Origin: Methanothermobacter sp. CaT2
GTDB taxonomy: Archaea > Methanobacteriota > Methanobacteria > Methanobacteriales > Methanothermobacteraceae
NCBI RefSeq assembly: GCF_000828575.1
Contig: NZ_AP011952.1
Span: forward strand, 527,065 to 591,064
Direction: 5' to 3'
DNA: 64,000 nucleotides
Of the stretch, positions 26,319 through 35,263 are shown piece by piece; within the stretch, counting starts at the first letter, position 1; each line of letters begins with the position of its first letter. The notes under the pieces are model-generated. The model was not told the origin of the DNA, made no database searches, and saw nothing but the letters and a program-made list of their open reading frames with translations. Both the position numbers and the translations under genes were made by a program.

Positions 26319-28246
26319 TAACCGTCACAGGAGATATAACCGTTGACTGGATACAGTGGTCCGTTAAGGGAGACTCTGATGTCTCAGAATTTAACTGGAA
26401 GAACCACCTTGGATTCAAGAGGAAGGCGCTTGAGGGCGGCGCACTCCTCACAGCAAGGATGCTGAAGAACTTTACGGAGGTTAATCACCCATCAATAGGG
26501 GATGAGCCAGGCAACACTGACCCCTCAGAGTTCATACACTCCTTCGCGGAACTCAAAGCCACAGGCGATGGTTATCATGTCAAGAAGTTCATGGGTTACA
26601 CCGGCCCGGACAGCGGTCTTCCATCAATGCCATTCAGTTTAAAGGAACATGAATCCCCCATCATAGTGATCGATGACGCTGGGAACGGGTTCAGGGAGAT
26701 GGAGGAGCGGTGGCCGTCCCAGATCATGGGTGGAGACCCCCTCATTGTGCTTAAGATGTCATCACCACTGTTCAGAGGCAGCCTCTGGGAGCACCTCCTG
26801 GAAGAACATCCAGAGAAGCTAATAGTCATAATAACCGCAGATGACCTCAGGGAGCACGGTGCCAACATAACAAGAAGGCTCTCATGGGAGAGGACCGCAG
26901 AGGACTTCATCTGGCAGATGGAGAACAACAGATCACTCGAAGATCTCAGGGACCTCAACGTGGTGGTCCGCATAGGCCTCGAGGGCGCCATAAATTACAA
27001 CAGGGGGGATGTCAGGCTATTCTACCACCCACAGCTCTTTGAGGGCGACCTTACAGAGAGGGCCCCGGGAAAAATGCAGGGCTGTGGCTCTGCGTTCACT
27101 GCAGCATTCACCGCGGCCCTATCAGAGGGTCGTGAGATGGATGAATGCATAAGGCGGGGTATTACAGCCGCTGCCAGACTCCTTGAAAGAGGGTTTTCAT
27201 CCGAACCTGACTACCCAATATCTGATGTATTCATGAGTGCAGATGATGAGATAGGGGCTGTTGAAATACCTCAACACCCCCGGGGACTCTGGACAATCGC
27301 CAGTTCACCCCCACTATTTGACATAGAGTCAGTTTCAAGATACATTGTGATAAACGGTTACAGTAGAAAAAAATGTCCGCTACCTGTTGCCCACTTCGGT
27401 AAACTTATAACAGCAGACCGAAGGGAGATCGAGGGTTATCAGAGCATAAGGAACCTGATGGTGGAGTACATGAAAAATGATAACCCTGAGAGACCCCTCT
27501 GCATTGGAGTGTTCGGGCCCCCCGGTGCCGGCAAATCCTTCGCAGTGAGCCAGCTTGCCGCAAGTGTTGATCCTGAGCGAATAAAGCACCTAAACTTCAA
27601 CATATCCCAGTTCAGGTGCGAGGATGATCTTATAGACGCCTTCCACCAGATAAGAGACGCTGTACTTGAGGGTATGGTCCCCCAGGCATTCTTTGATGAA
27701 TTCGACTCCCCTATCGGCGAGAAAAAACTGGGCTGGGTTAAGTACTTCCTTGCACCGATGCAGGACGGAGAGTTCAGGGAAGGCGACAGCATGCATCCCC
27801 TGGGCAAATGCATCCTGGTATTTGCCGGGGGTACGAGCAGCACCTTCCAGGAGTTTGAGTCACAGGACCCTGAGGTTCTGAAGGAGGCCAAGGTCAGGGA
27901 CTTCATAAGCCGGCTCAGAGGATACGTGAACATCATAGGTCCAGACCCACAGCACAGACGCGACAAGTTTTTCATGCTACGCAGGGCAATACTCCTGAGA
28001 TCCATGTTCGAAAGGAAGGCTCCCCACCTTTTTGATGCCAGCGGACGCCTTAGAATCGATGAGGGAGTTCTAAACGCTTTCCTTATGATACCTGAATACA
28101 GACATGGTGTGAGGTCAATGGAGGCCATACTTGATATGAGCATCCTCCAGGACGTCAGGAAGTTTGAAAAGGCGTCACTTCCCTCTGCAGGTCAGCTGGA
28201 CCTCCACGTGGACGGCGAGCTATTCCACAGAATGGCAATGGATTAG
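26315..28246 (+). CDS. PfkB-like domain fused to P-loop ATPase
   Basis: A 643-residue two-domain protein. The N-terminal half (about 1-310) has the ribokinase/PfkB plan: start ITVTGDITVDWIQW and a C-terminal GCGSAFTAAFTAALSEG (about 254-270), which aligns with the GAGD anion hole, but the catalytic Asp is Ser, so kinase activity is doubtful. The C-terminal half (about 390-643) has Walker A FGPPGAGKSF (about 398) and Walker B AFFDEFDS (about 457) of AAA-type ATPases. GGGGGGATCTC precedes the ATG, which overlaps the galE stop. No family name is known to me; a nucleoside- or sugar-sensing ATPase is a guess. Confidence 0.8.
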   Translation: MITVTGDITVDWIQWSVKGDSDVSEFNWKNHLGFKRKALEGGALLTARMLKNFTEVNHPSIGDEPGNTDPSEFIHSFAELKATGDGYHVKKFMGYTGPDSGLPSMPFSLKEHESPIIVIDDAGNGFREMEERWPSQIMGGDPLIVLKMSSPLFRGSLWEHLLEEHPEKLIVIITADDLREHGANITRRLSWERTAEDFIWQMENNRSLEDLRDLNVVVRIGLEGAINYNRGDVRLFYHPQLFEGDLTERAPGKMQGCGSAFTAAFTAALSEGREMDECIRRGITAAARLLERGFSSEPDYPISDVFMSADDEIGAVEIPQHPRGLWTIASSPPLFDIESVSRYIVINGYSRKKCPLPVAHFGKLITADRREIEGYQSIRNLMVEYMKNDNPERPLCIGVFGPPGAGKSFAVSQLAASVDPERIKHLNFNISQFRCEDDLIDAFHQIRDAVLEGMVPQAFFDEFDSPIGEKKLGWVKYFLAPMQDGEFREGDSMHPLGKCILVFAGGTSSTFQEFESQDPEVLKEAKVRDFISRLRGYVNIIGPDPQHRRDKFFMLRRAILLRSMFERKAPHLFDASGRLRIDEGVLNAFLMIPEYRHGVRSMEAILDMSILQDVRKFEKASLPSAGQLDLHVDGELFHRMAMD

Positions 28247-28316
28247 GTGTGGTACGGAGAGAATACCATGATAGTCAGCTTCGACGAAACAATCCATTAA
28301 TGGATCAGGTGATATA

Positions 28317-29579
28317 TTGGAGAGAAGAAGAGTTCTAAGACCCGAGGACTACGTTGACAGACTAAAATACCTTAACAGGGTCGCTGATGAATACGCCGAA
28401 TCAGGTGATCTAAAGAAGACCGCTGACACCCTGTTCAGAATCGGGAGGGAGTACCACAGGATCAGCAGAACAGACCTTGCCATTGAGAGTTACAGGAATG
28501 CCCTAGAGCTCTACAGGGAGGTGGATGACCCCCATGAGGCTGATGTTTCACTCTGCATGGGGAGGGCCTATGAGGGTAAGGGCAAACTGAAGAGGGCCGC
28601 ATGGTTCTACAACCTTGCAGCATCGGGTTTCCGTAAAACAGGGGATCTTAAAAGGGAATCAGATGCTGTACTCTACAGTGCAAGGATCCTCGAGAAGATG
28701 GGGAAACACGATGAGGCCCTTGAGGCATACAGAAAGTACAATGAGATCTGCATGAAGAACCAGGACAAAATCAAGGTCCTTGTCGCATATTCAAAGATGA
28801 AGGAACTGGAGGCAGAACTCAGGGAAGAGATTTTAAGGTACAACGCCTCCGTACTGCTCCTCTACCTTGCAATTCTCATCATCGCCGAGTATTCGACGAC
28901 GTTCATAAGCATGAAACTGGGCCTCGTGATTCATGCGTCTCTCCTTTTCGCCCTCTTTATCCATTCGGCCCTATCAAAGAAGAAGATGAAGGTCCTCCTT
29001 GCCGCCATGATGATACTGCCACTCATAAGGATCGTGGGGCTTTCAATGCCCCTCGCGGTCATTAAACACCTTTACTGGTATGTTATAATAGCAATACCCC
29101 TGTTTGCTGCATCCGCTGCCCTCATGAGGACCCAGAAACTTGGAAGGGATGATGTTGGATTAAATCTTAAAGGTCGGAAGTGGCAGCTGGCTGTTGCACT
29201 TACCGGTTTTCCCATGGGTTACATCGAGTACCAGATACTCAGACCCGAAGCACTGATACCCTCGCCCTCAGTTTCAAATCTACTGGTGGGCTTTCTGGTC
29301 ATGCTTATAGGGACGGGACTGGCAGAGGAGCTCCTCTTCAGGGGGATCCTTCAGAGAAATGCAGAGGACGTTATGGGAAAACTTCCAGGACTTCTGTATG
29401 CTTCACTCCTCTTCACAGCCCTTCACGTTGGCTGGAAATCCGGTTACGACCTTATATTTGTTTTCAGTGTCGCCATGATCTATGGGCTGGCTTTCCAGAG
29501 AACAAGGAGCATTTCAGGGATAACCGTATCCCACGGCATATCGAATTCCATTCTCTTCCTGATAATGCCCTTCCTCTAA
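28317..29579 (+). CDS. TPR protein fused to CPBP intramembrane protease
   Basis: A 420-residue chain. Residues 10-160 contain about four tetratricopeptide repeats (ADTLFRIGREYHRISRTDLA, AIESYRNALELYREV and later DEALEAYRKYNEI) and would lie in the cytoplasm for protein binding. After residue 175 come about eight membrane helices with the CPBP motifs EELLFRGILQRN (about 336-347) and FTALHVGW (His near 368) and a final SHGISNS. The TTG at 28317 has AGGTGAT just before it, and no ATG fits. It lies 70 bases after the PfkB-ATPase gene in the same direction. Confidence 0.85.
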   Translation: MERRRVLRPEDYVDRLKYLNRVADEYAESGDLKKTADTLFRIGREYHRISRTDLAIESYRNALELYREVDDPHEADVSLCMGRAYEGKGKLKRAAWFYNLAASGFRKTGDLKRESDAVLYSARILEKMGKHDEALEAYRKYNEICMKNQDKIKVLVAYSKMKELEAELREEILRYNASVLLLYLAILIIAEYSTTFISMKLGLVIHASLLFALFIHSALSKKKMKVLLAAMMILPLIRIVGLSMPLAVIKHLYWYVIIAIPLFAASAALMRTQKLGRDDVGLNLKGRKWQLAVALTGFPMGYIEYQILRPEALIPSPSVSNLLVGFLVMLIGTGLAEELLFRGILQRNAEDVMGKLPGLLYASLLFTALHVGWKSGYDLIFVFSVAMIYGLAFQRTRSISGITVSHGISNSILFLIMPFL

Positions 29580-29654
29580 TTTTCATTAAAATTCAAAAAA
29601 GAAATGGGAGTTCCCTTCAACATTAAAAAATTCAAGAGTCATGGTGCCGGGAGG

Positions 29655-30512
29655 CTACCGGTAACCATCAATGAGATTCTTCAGATATTCAATTAACTCG
29701 GGCCTTATCTCATCATCGTTCATTGCAAACTCAAGGGATGTTTTAAGCCAGTCAACCCTGTTACCAATATCATAGGTCCGTCCCCTGAAAACGCAACCAT
29801 AGACCTCCTCGAGGCACCTCATGGCATCTGTGAGCTGTATCTCGCCACCAAATCCAGGTGGTACCTCCCTTATGTGGTCAAATATTTCACTCTCAAGGAC
29901 GTACCTGCCCATTATGGCAAGGTTTGAAGGCGCCTCAGTTACAGGTGGCTTCTCAACCATATCCCTTATGCTGTAGATTCCCTCTGAGACCTCTTCACCA
30001 TCTATGATACCGTATCGCTCCACCTTATCCCTGGGGACCTCCTCCACTGCAATTGCAGATGCCCCGTACCTCTCATATATATCCATTAACTGGCGCGTGC
30101 AGGGGACCCCTGATGATGTTATGGTGTCCCCAAGGAGAACAGCGAAGGCGTCCTCACCGTCTATATGTTTCCTTGCACAGTATATTGCATCCCCGAGGCC
30201 CTTCTGCTCCTTCTGTCTCACGAAGTAGATGTCTGCAAGGTCTGAAATCGCCTCAACCTCGTCAAGGTAATTCATCTTGTTATTCTTTCTCAGGAAGTAT
30301 TCAAGTTCAAATGAACGGTCAAAGTGGTCCTCAATCGACCTCTTACCCTTACCTGTTATTATGAGTATATCATCTATACCCGAGGCTACTGCCTCCTCAA
30401 CAACGTACTGTATTGTTGGCTTGTCAAAGACCGGTAGCATCTCCTTGGGCTGTGCCTTGGTTGCAGGCAGAAAACGGGTCCCAAGGCCAGCTGCTGGTAT
30501 AACTGCCTTCAT
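29655..30512 (-). CDS. galU: UTP-glucose-1-phosphate uridylyltransferase
   Basis: Makes UDP-glucose from UTP and glucose 1-phosphate. The 285-residue length and motifs fit bacterial-type GalU: AVIPAAGLGTRFLPATK (residues 3-19), PKEMLPVFDKPTIQYVVEEA, a sugar-binding GFGGEIQLTDAM (about 216-227) and VEKPP (about 165-169). The ATG at 30512 has GGAGG upstream; the frame is open 22 codons further but without a ribosome binding site. Together with galE it supplies UDP-hexoses for pseudomurein or surface glycans. Confidence 0.95.
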   Translation of the reverse strand: MKAVIPAAGLGTRFLPATKAQPKEMLPVFDKPTIQYVVEEAVASGIDDILIITGKGKRSIEDHFDRSFELEYFLRKNNKMNYLDEVEAISDLADIYFVRQKEQKGLGDAIYCARKHIDGEDAFAVLLGDTITSSGVPCTRQLMDIYERYGASAIAVEEVPRDKVERYGIIDGEEVSEGIYSIRDMVEKPPVTEAPSNLAIMGRYVLESEIFDHIREVPPGFGGEIQLTDAMRCLEEVYGCVFRGRTYDIGNRVDWLKTSLEFAMNDDEIRPELIEYLKNLIDGYR

Positions 30513-30553
30513 AGAAAAAAAACCTCCGTTACTTAAAAAAAATAAAAAAAGTT

Positions 30554-31177
30554 TTAACCACCCGCTGCAAGAGTACATAGAACTGGAGGTGCAAGCTGTG
30601 TTATTGTAACCGTCCCATCAGCATTCACTGTTATGAGAAGCTCGACGTATACTGATTTTATACCCTTGAGGAATTCAGCTCCCCTTGCATTGTCCTGTGT
30701 GACGTTGATCTGGTTTGAAGTTATGGTGGATGCCGGGTAGAATGCGTGTGATGCTGTAAGAAGGTATGCCTTTGTCTCGTCATCGATTCTGTCCTGGCTA
30801 CCTCCATGTACCGTCATGTTGATGGTGGCGTTTCCTGTTTTGTTACCATGTGGATCGATCCACATCTTCAGTGTAAATGTTGTTCCGGCAGGTAATGATC
30901 CATTGTAGCCAAGTTCCTTTGATAGGTCCGCTGTGACCCTTCCATTTGGCTGAAGCCATGAATCCATGTATATGTTCGTTAGTGAGCCATCAGCCTTTGA
31001 TACGTTCTCTATAACCGCAACCGCATGTACCTGATGGTCAGTGGCATGGTTGTCGAATGCAAGGAGTGTTGCGCCTGCTGCAGGGGGTGTGACTGTCTGT
31101 TTTCCCATCATGAGGGCCGCGGCTCCCACTATGACGATTATAACCAATATGGCCAGTATTAAAGCATTTCTGTTCAT
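30554..31177 (-). CDS. membrane-anchored extracellular protein, unknown
   Basis: A 207-residue protein: N-terminal helix ALILAILVIIVIVGAAALMM (residues 5-24) and an outer beta-rich domain with several N-X-S/T sequons (ENVSKADGS, GYNGS, TGNATINMT). It ends in VLCTLAAGG. The N-terminus resembles a pilin- or anchor-type helix, but no class III peptidase site is evident. It is followed by galU and preceded by a small Thr-rich membrane protein at 12 bases, so the two may form one surface complex. Function unknown. Confidence 0.75.
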   Translation of the reverse strand: MNRNALILAILVIIVIVGAAALMMGKQTVTPPAAGATLLAFDNHATDHQVHAVAVIENVSKADGSLTNIYMDSWLQPNGRVTADLSKELGYNGSLPAGTTFTLKMWIDPHGNKTGNATINMTVHGGSQDRIDDETKAYLLTASHAFYPASTITSNQINVTQDNARGAEFLKGIKSVYVELLITVNADGTVTITQLAPPVLCTLAAGG

Positions 31178-31189
31178 CCTTTACCCCCT

Positions 31190-31429
31190 CTAGACAATTG
31201 TCAGAACCCTGTATATCACTATCGCTGCAAACACTATCAGCAGTGGCAGAATTGCCACGTTGGAACCGGATACCAGTGCCTTTAATGTTTCGTTTCCTGT
31301 TTCATCGGAGCTGAGCACCTCCTTAACAGCCAGGAAACCAATAAGTGCAATAACTGCTATTATGCTGTATGTCATGACATCTGCGGTTGTCACCGTGGTG
31401 GTAGTTGTTGTTGTGACTGTCGAAATCAT
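31190..31429 (-). CDS. small Thr-rich two-helix membrane protein
   Basis: A 79-residue protein with an N-terminal run MISTVTTTTTTTVTTADV and two membrane helices (YSIIAVIALIGFLAVKEVL and NVAILPLLIVFAAIVIYRVL). The Thr run is a likely O-glycosylated or flexible segment outside the cell; that is inference. GGAGG lies nine bases before the ATG at 31429; an upstream in-frame start would add 27 residues with no site. It is 12 bases upstream of the 207-residue exported protein, in one unit. Confidence 0.7.
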   Translation of the reverse strand: MISTVTTTTTTTVTTADVMTYSIIAVIALIGFLAVKEVLSSDETGNETLKALVSGSNVAILPLLIVFAAIVIYRVLTIV

Positions 31430-31506
31430 TTCTAACCTCCAGTTGTTTTTTTTATCTTGATGACTAATAAACTTTTCTGTACATTTAATAACAGCTCTTA
31501 AAACAT

Positions 31507-31812
31507 TCATGGAATTTCAAGGCCAAATTTTTCTGAGATCATCTTCAGAAAGAGATCCCTTCCCATGCCCTGAATCCTGATTGTCTTTTGACGGCTCTTC
31601 TGCCCCGACACTATCTCAACATCCCTTCCAAAGGTCTCTGAGAATTCCCTTATTATCTCCCTGTTTGCCTTCCCCTTCTGGGGGGGTGAACGGATCTTCA
31701 CCTCAATCCTCTTCCGCCATTCATTGTAGGATGGGATCCCAAATTTTCCCGATGCAGGTGATACCTCAATGTTCACAAGAAGGTCATCACCCACCTCCCT
31801 AAGACAGTCCAT
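31507..31812 (-). CDS. DUF167 (YggU) family protein
   Basis: A 101-residue protein of the DUF167 family, present in all three domains; the fold is known from structure but the function is not. Conserved points are VEVKIRSPPQKGKANREIIREF (in parts) and VEIVSGQKSRQKTIRI. GGTGAT stands seven bases before the ATG at 31812; a GTG at 31821 is also in frame but lacks a site. It is separate from the Thr-rich gene by 77 bases. Confidence 0.88.
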   Translation of the reverse strand: MDCLREVGDDLLVNIEVSPASGKFGIPSYNEWRKRIEVKIRSPPQKGKANREIIREFSETFGRDVEIVSGQKSRQKTIRIQGMGRDLFLKMISEKFGLEIP

Positions 31813-32009
31813 AGTGATCACCCGTCAGGTCGCTAAGTCAATAATAACTGAGAATTCAGCTTTCAGCCTATCGGTATATCCTTTCATCTGCATAAATATG
31901 ATGGCACCAGCAGGTCCCGTTTCATGGCAGATGTCTGAACTACCGCAAACTTTAAATAGTAAAATGTAGATACTTTGTTTCACTCCCCGATCAGCACTGA
32001 TTTTCCCAT

Positions 32010-32096
<87 letters not shown>

Positions 32097-32215
32097 CTAT
32101 TTCATCAATTTTGAGTAGGCAGTACTGGACTTCAAAGTTTTTTTAATAGTAAGATTCCAAACTGTACTTAATCTCAGGTTCTCAATGGCTTCCAGCAAGT
32201 ATAAATAGCGCAGAA

Positions 32216-32641
32216 TTAATATTCGACTATTATCTCAACCTTGAGTTCCCTGCCCTTCCTCAGATCCCTCACAAGATTCTCATCAAGATCAAATGCCGCC
32301 TTATCAGCCCGTATCATCAGCGTCCTGCTGCAGATGTAATCACTCTTCCTGCACACTATATCTGTTGGATGGTCAAGGGTAAGTTCAGGGTGCCCGTAGC
32401 CCCTTATCTCATCATAACCATTCTCTGTCCTCAGTATAACCCTGACCAGTGATGATTCACGTGCTATGGCCCTCTTCATCTCATCAGGAAGTGTTGATAT
32501 GGAATCAGATGATGAAACACCTATTATGCAGTCTGCTGTTTCACCTATCTCAGGGTCCACAGTGACCTCAAAGGTTGTCCTGTGGCCTGCTGTGACATTG
32601 GGATGTCCCCTTGCCCTCAGAGTATATCTCAACACTCCCAT
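32216..32641 (-). CDS. DUF371 family protein
   Basis: A 141-residue archaeal DUF371 protein. Signatures are GHPNVTAGHRTTFEVT (residues 12-27), LPDEMKRAIARES and GYGHPELTLDHPTDIVCRKS (about 83-102). Two Cys (about 38 and 98) and several His could bind a metal. No function is established to my knowledge. GGTGATCC lies before the ATG. It is followed on the same strand by nothing close; 32094-32215 upstream of its stop is a short spacer. Confidence 0.88.
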   Translation of the reverse strand: MGVLRYTLRARGHPNVTAGHRTTFEVTVDPEIGETADCIIGVSSSDSISTLPDEMKRAIARESSLVRVILRTENGYDEIRGYGHPELTLDHPTDIVCRKSDYICSRTLMIRADKAAFDLDENLVRDLRKGRELKVEIIVEY

Positions 32642-32704
32642 TGGATCACCATGGAAAATTGGGTTTCTGCAGGGCCCAAAAAAAGAGTTTGGCTGGCAAA
32701 AAAT

Positions 32705-32875
32705 CTACTCTGCCTTCGTACCTCCCCAGAGAGCTACAAGCCCGATAATTATTTTAAGGGCAGCGTGCCATGCCGGGTCCTTGAGAGCCGGGAACGGAAT
32801 CCCAAGGTAACCCAGTATACCCATCAGTACCAGTATTATACCAATTATGTAAAGCAACCATTTTGCCACTGCCAT
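32705..32875 (-). CDS. small two-helix membrane protein
   Basis: A 56-residue frame that is real by its ribosome binding site (GGGGGTGAT, three bases before the ATG). It has two hydrophobic segments (WLLYIIGIILVLMGILGYLGI and ALKIIIGLVALWGG) joined by PFPALKDPAWHAA. The second segment closely matches the protein at 33516-33698 (DPAWHAALKIIIG versus EPQWHATLKLIFG), so the two are paralogues. Function unknown. Confidence 0.75.
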   Translation of the reverse strand: MAVAKWLLYIIGIILVLMGILGYLGIPFPALKDPAWHAALKIIIGLVALWGGTKAE

Positions 32876-33092
32876 GGTATCACCCCCACTGGTAATGGTA
32901 CCCTGCAGAAACCAGAATTAATATTAAATTGTGATGGATATAAATTTTACTAAAAGTTTCTTGCTGTGATAATAACCATTCGATTTATTACCTGAAATGA
33001 GTGTACATCTCTTAAATTAGTAAATGTTCAGCTAAGATTATTATACATGATGTACAGAAGATATGCACCTATGAAAACCGTTAAATCAGGAA

Positions 33093-33515
33093 ATGATGCT
33101 GATGAAGGGAACATACTGTCTCATTATAAACTGCAGAGGGACTGAGAGGAGGATCGGAAGCCTTGGAACCGTAAGGTTCCCTCCAGGCTTCTATGTATAT
33201 GTTGGTTCCGGCTTCAGCTCCCTTGAGGCAAGGATAAAAAGACACCTCAGCTCCGAGAAAAGGAGGAGGTGGCACATAGACCACTTCCTGGACGGTGCAG
33301 AGGTTGAATGTGTCCTCTACACAACAGATAAAAGAAGACTTGAATGTGCAGTTTCAGAGAAGCTCCATGGCAAAAAATCTGTCAGGGGCTTCGGCTGTTC
33401 AGACTGCAGGTGTAAATCACACCTGCATCACTTCAAAAATAAAAATGATGCCACCGAATCTGTAAAGAGGGCCTTCAGGGAACTGGGAGCTGAGGTCCAT
33501 GAATGGGGGATATGA
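33093..33515 (+). CDS. DUF123 GIY-YIG-like protein
   Basis: A 140-residue protein of the DUF123 family, a GIY-YIG-type nuclease fold sometimes fused to endonuclease III. The YCLIINCRGTERRIG start, FYVYVGSGFSSLEARIKRHL (about 32-51) and RRWHIDHFL (about 58-66) are conserved. Near the end GCSDCRCKSHLHHF could bind zinc. The start may be the ATG at 33093 or 33102 (MKGTYCL); the family pattern favours the latter. It ends at 33515 directly facing the convergent paralogue at 33516-33698 with no gap. Confidence 0.87.
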   Translation: MMLMKGTYCLIINCRGTERRIGSLGTVRFPPGFYVYVGSGFSSLEARIKRHLSSEKRRRWHIDHFLDGAEVECVLYTTDKRRLECAVSEKLHGKKSVRGFGCSDCRCKSHLHHFKNKNDATESVKRAFRELGAEVHEWGI

Positions 33516-33698
33516 CTATCCCCTCAGGAGTTTAACCCCTGCAGCCATCATCACGGCCCCAAAGATTAACTTAAGGGTTGCGTGCCATTGGGGCTCAGTT
33601 CCAAGGGCACCGGATGGGTCGAGTGCCCATACAGCCATAATCACTATCAGAAATCCAGCTGCCAGATGGAATACTCCAAGCTGCTCAAACCTCTCCAT
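33516..33698 (-). CDS. small two-helix membrane protein (paralogue)
   Basis: A 60-residue protein related to the one at 32705-32875: segments VFHLAAGFLIVIMAVWAL and LKLIFGAVMMAAGVKLL flank EPQWHATLK. The motif [DE]P.WHA.LK is shared by both, so it is likely functional (perhaps at the membrane surface). GGAGGAT is seven bases before the ATG at 33698; further in-frame ATGs lie at 33704 and 33713. Its last base touches the DUF123 gene end. Function unknown. Confidence 0.7.
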   Translation of the reverse strand: MERFEQLGVFHLAAGFLIVIMAVWALDPSGALGTEPQWHATLKLIFGAVMMAAGVKLLRG

Positions 33699-33828
33699 AA
33701 CCATATCCTCCATCAGAGACCATGAAAGACCAACCTGTGATAGGATGAATCTCAGGAACCACCATTAACCCTCAACCCTGAATTTTCAACAACCCGGAAC
33801 CAATCATGAATCCGAGGAACCACCTTCA

Positions 33829-34626
33829 TTAACCATCAACCCTGAATTTTCTGAAGAATTCCTCAAACTCCTCCTGATCCATTGGTTCGGGTACCGTGAA
33901 TTCAGTGTTCCTGTAGATATCCTCCGCGAGTTTCCTGTAAACAGAGGCCTGTTCAGACTCAGGGAACCGTTCTATGACAGTCCTGGCCTCAAGCTCACTC
34001 TCCTGGACAAGATGGCTTCTGGGAACAGCTCCAATCAGCCTTGAACCTATCCTTGAAGCAAATTCAGATACGATCTCCACCTCATCCCTGATGCCCCTGC
34101 AGTTACATATGACACCTCCAAGTTTACCCTTGAGCTTCCTTATGCCCCGTGCAATGTTGTTGGCTGCGTAAAGGGACATGTACTCCCCGGACGTAACTAT
34201 GTAGACCTCATCTGCAAAGTCCTCCCTCAGGGGAACTGCGAAGCCTCCGCAGACAACGTCACCAAGGACATCATAGATAACGACATCAATGTCCTCCCGG
34301 AATACTCCAAGCCTTTCCAGGAGGTTCATTGCAACTATGACGCCCCTCCCGGCACACCCCACACCTGGTTCAGGGCCACCTGATTCAACGCACCTTACAC
34401 CCCCAAATCCTGTGTGTATTACCTCAGAAACATCGGGTTCTCTGTTCTCCTTCAGCACATCCAGAACCGCGGGGAGCCTCTCACCATAGAGGGTCCTTGT
34501 GGTATCTGCCTTGGGGTCACATCCTATCACAAGGACCCTGTGCTCCGATGAGTAAGCCGCCGCCATGTTTGAGACGATGGTGGATTTACCTATACCTCCC
34601 TTACCATAGATGGCTATCCTCTTCAT
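33829..34626 (-). CDS. cfbC: NifH-like reductase, probable CfbC (F430 synthesis)
   Basis: A 265-residue NifH/BchL-like ATPase: P-loop GKGGIGKST (residues 8-16), switch GCDPKADTT (about 35-43), and the two Cys that would bind the bridging 4Fe-4S cluster in GVGCAGRG (about 88-95) and VVCGGFAVP (about 124-132). In hydrogenotrophic methanogens that use no nitrogenase from this locus, such stand-alone proteins are CfbC, the reductase for Ni-sirohydrochlorin a,c-diamide cyclisation to F430. A true nitrogenase NifH would lie beside nifD, which is absent here. CfbD is not seen in the window. Confidence 0.8.
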   Translation of the reverse strand: MKRIAIYGKGGIGKSTIVSNMAAAYSSEHRVLVIGCDPKADTTRTLYGERLPAVLDVLKENREPDVSEVIHTGFGGVRCVESGGPEPGVGCAGRGVIVAMNLLERLGVFREDIDVVIYDVLGDVVCGGFAVPLREDFADEVYIVTSGEYMSLYAANNIARGIRKLKGKLGGVICNCRGIRDEVEIVSEFASRIGSRLIGAVPRSHLVQESELEARTVIERFPESEQASVYRKLAEDIYRNTEFTVPEPMDQEEFEEFFRKFRVDG

Positions 34627-34644
34627 TGATACACCACTGAGCGA

Positions 34645-35118
34645 TCACTTAACAAAGGCCCCTATTATATCTCCCCTCGTTATTATCCCGGCCAGCCTGC
34701 CATCCTCATCAACCACTGGCAGTCTCTTGATGTCATGCCTTTCCATGAGCTCAGCTGCATCTGAGACCGAGGCGCGTGGGGGCACGGTTACAACCTTAGG
34801 GGTCATTATCTCCTCCACGCGCATGACCGCCGCCTTCCTTATACCCCTCGCTATCTCATCATATTCGTGTTTCATGCGGAGGGGGAGTTCAAGGAGGTCC
34901 AGTGGTGAGGGCATGATGAGGTTAAGGCTGGGGGAGTGGACCTCTATGAGCCTCATTATATCTCCCTCACTGATGATACCCACAAGTTTCCCGTCCTCGT
35001 CCACAACCGGGGCACCGCTTATCCTGTTCTCCCTGAGTACCCTTGCCGCCTCATGGATACTGCTGGTCCTCTTAACGGTTATAACATCGCTCTGCATAGC
35101 ATCCTTTACCCTTATCAT
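34645..35118 (-). CDS. CBS-pair domain protein
   Basis: A 157-residue protein with two CBS motifs: VKDAMQSDVITVKRTSSI...GAPVVDEDGKLVGIISEGDI (about 3-55) and VEEIMTPKVVTVPPRASV...RLPVVDEDGRLAGIITRGDI (about 95-150), each with the D-G-x-x-x-G-I ligand loop, so it should bind adenosyl nucleotides. GGGTGA stands five bases before ATG 35118 (35130 is the alternative). It is 18 bases upstream of cfbC, so co-transcription, and possibly regulation by adenylate level, is inferred. Confidence 0.88.
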   Translation of the reverse strand: MIRVKDAMQSDVITVKRTSSIHEAARVLRENRISGAPVVDEDGKLVGIISEGDIMRLIEVHSPSLNLIMPSPLDLLELPLRMKHEYDEIARGIRKAAVMRVEEIMTPKVVTVPPRASVSDAAELMERHDIKRLPVVDEDGRLAGIITRGDIIGAFVK

Positions 35119-35263
35119 CTGTTCACCCATCTTTAATATGTGGACCATCACTTTTAAAAATAACAGTCCCCCTCCACATACTAACCTGGAAAGATGATGT
35201 TTAGGAGGCCAGAAAAAAAGGAACAACTGGAACATCGAAGGTGGGTTTTCAGAAACCGGGTTC

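Noticed and set aside
33829-34626. NifH of nitrogenase
   Set aside because: No nifD or nifK is adjacent and the protein fits the stand-alone F430-type reductase; the assignment is still by context.
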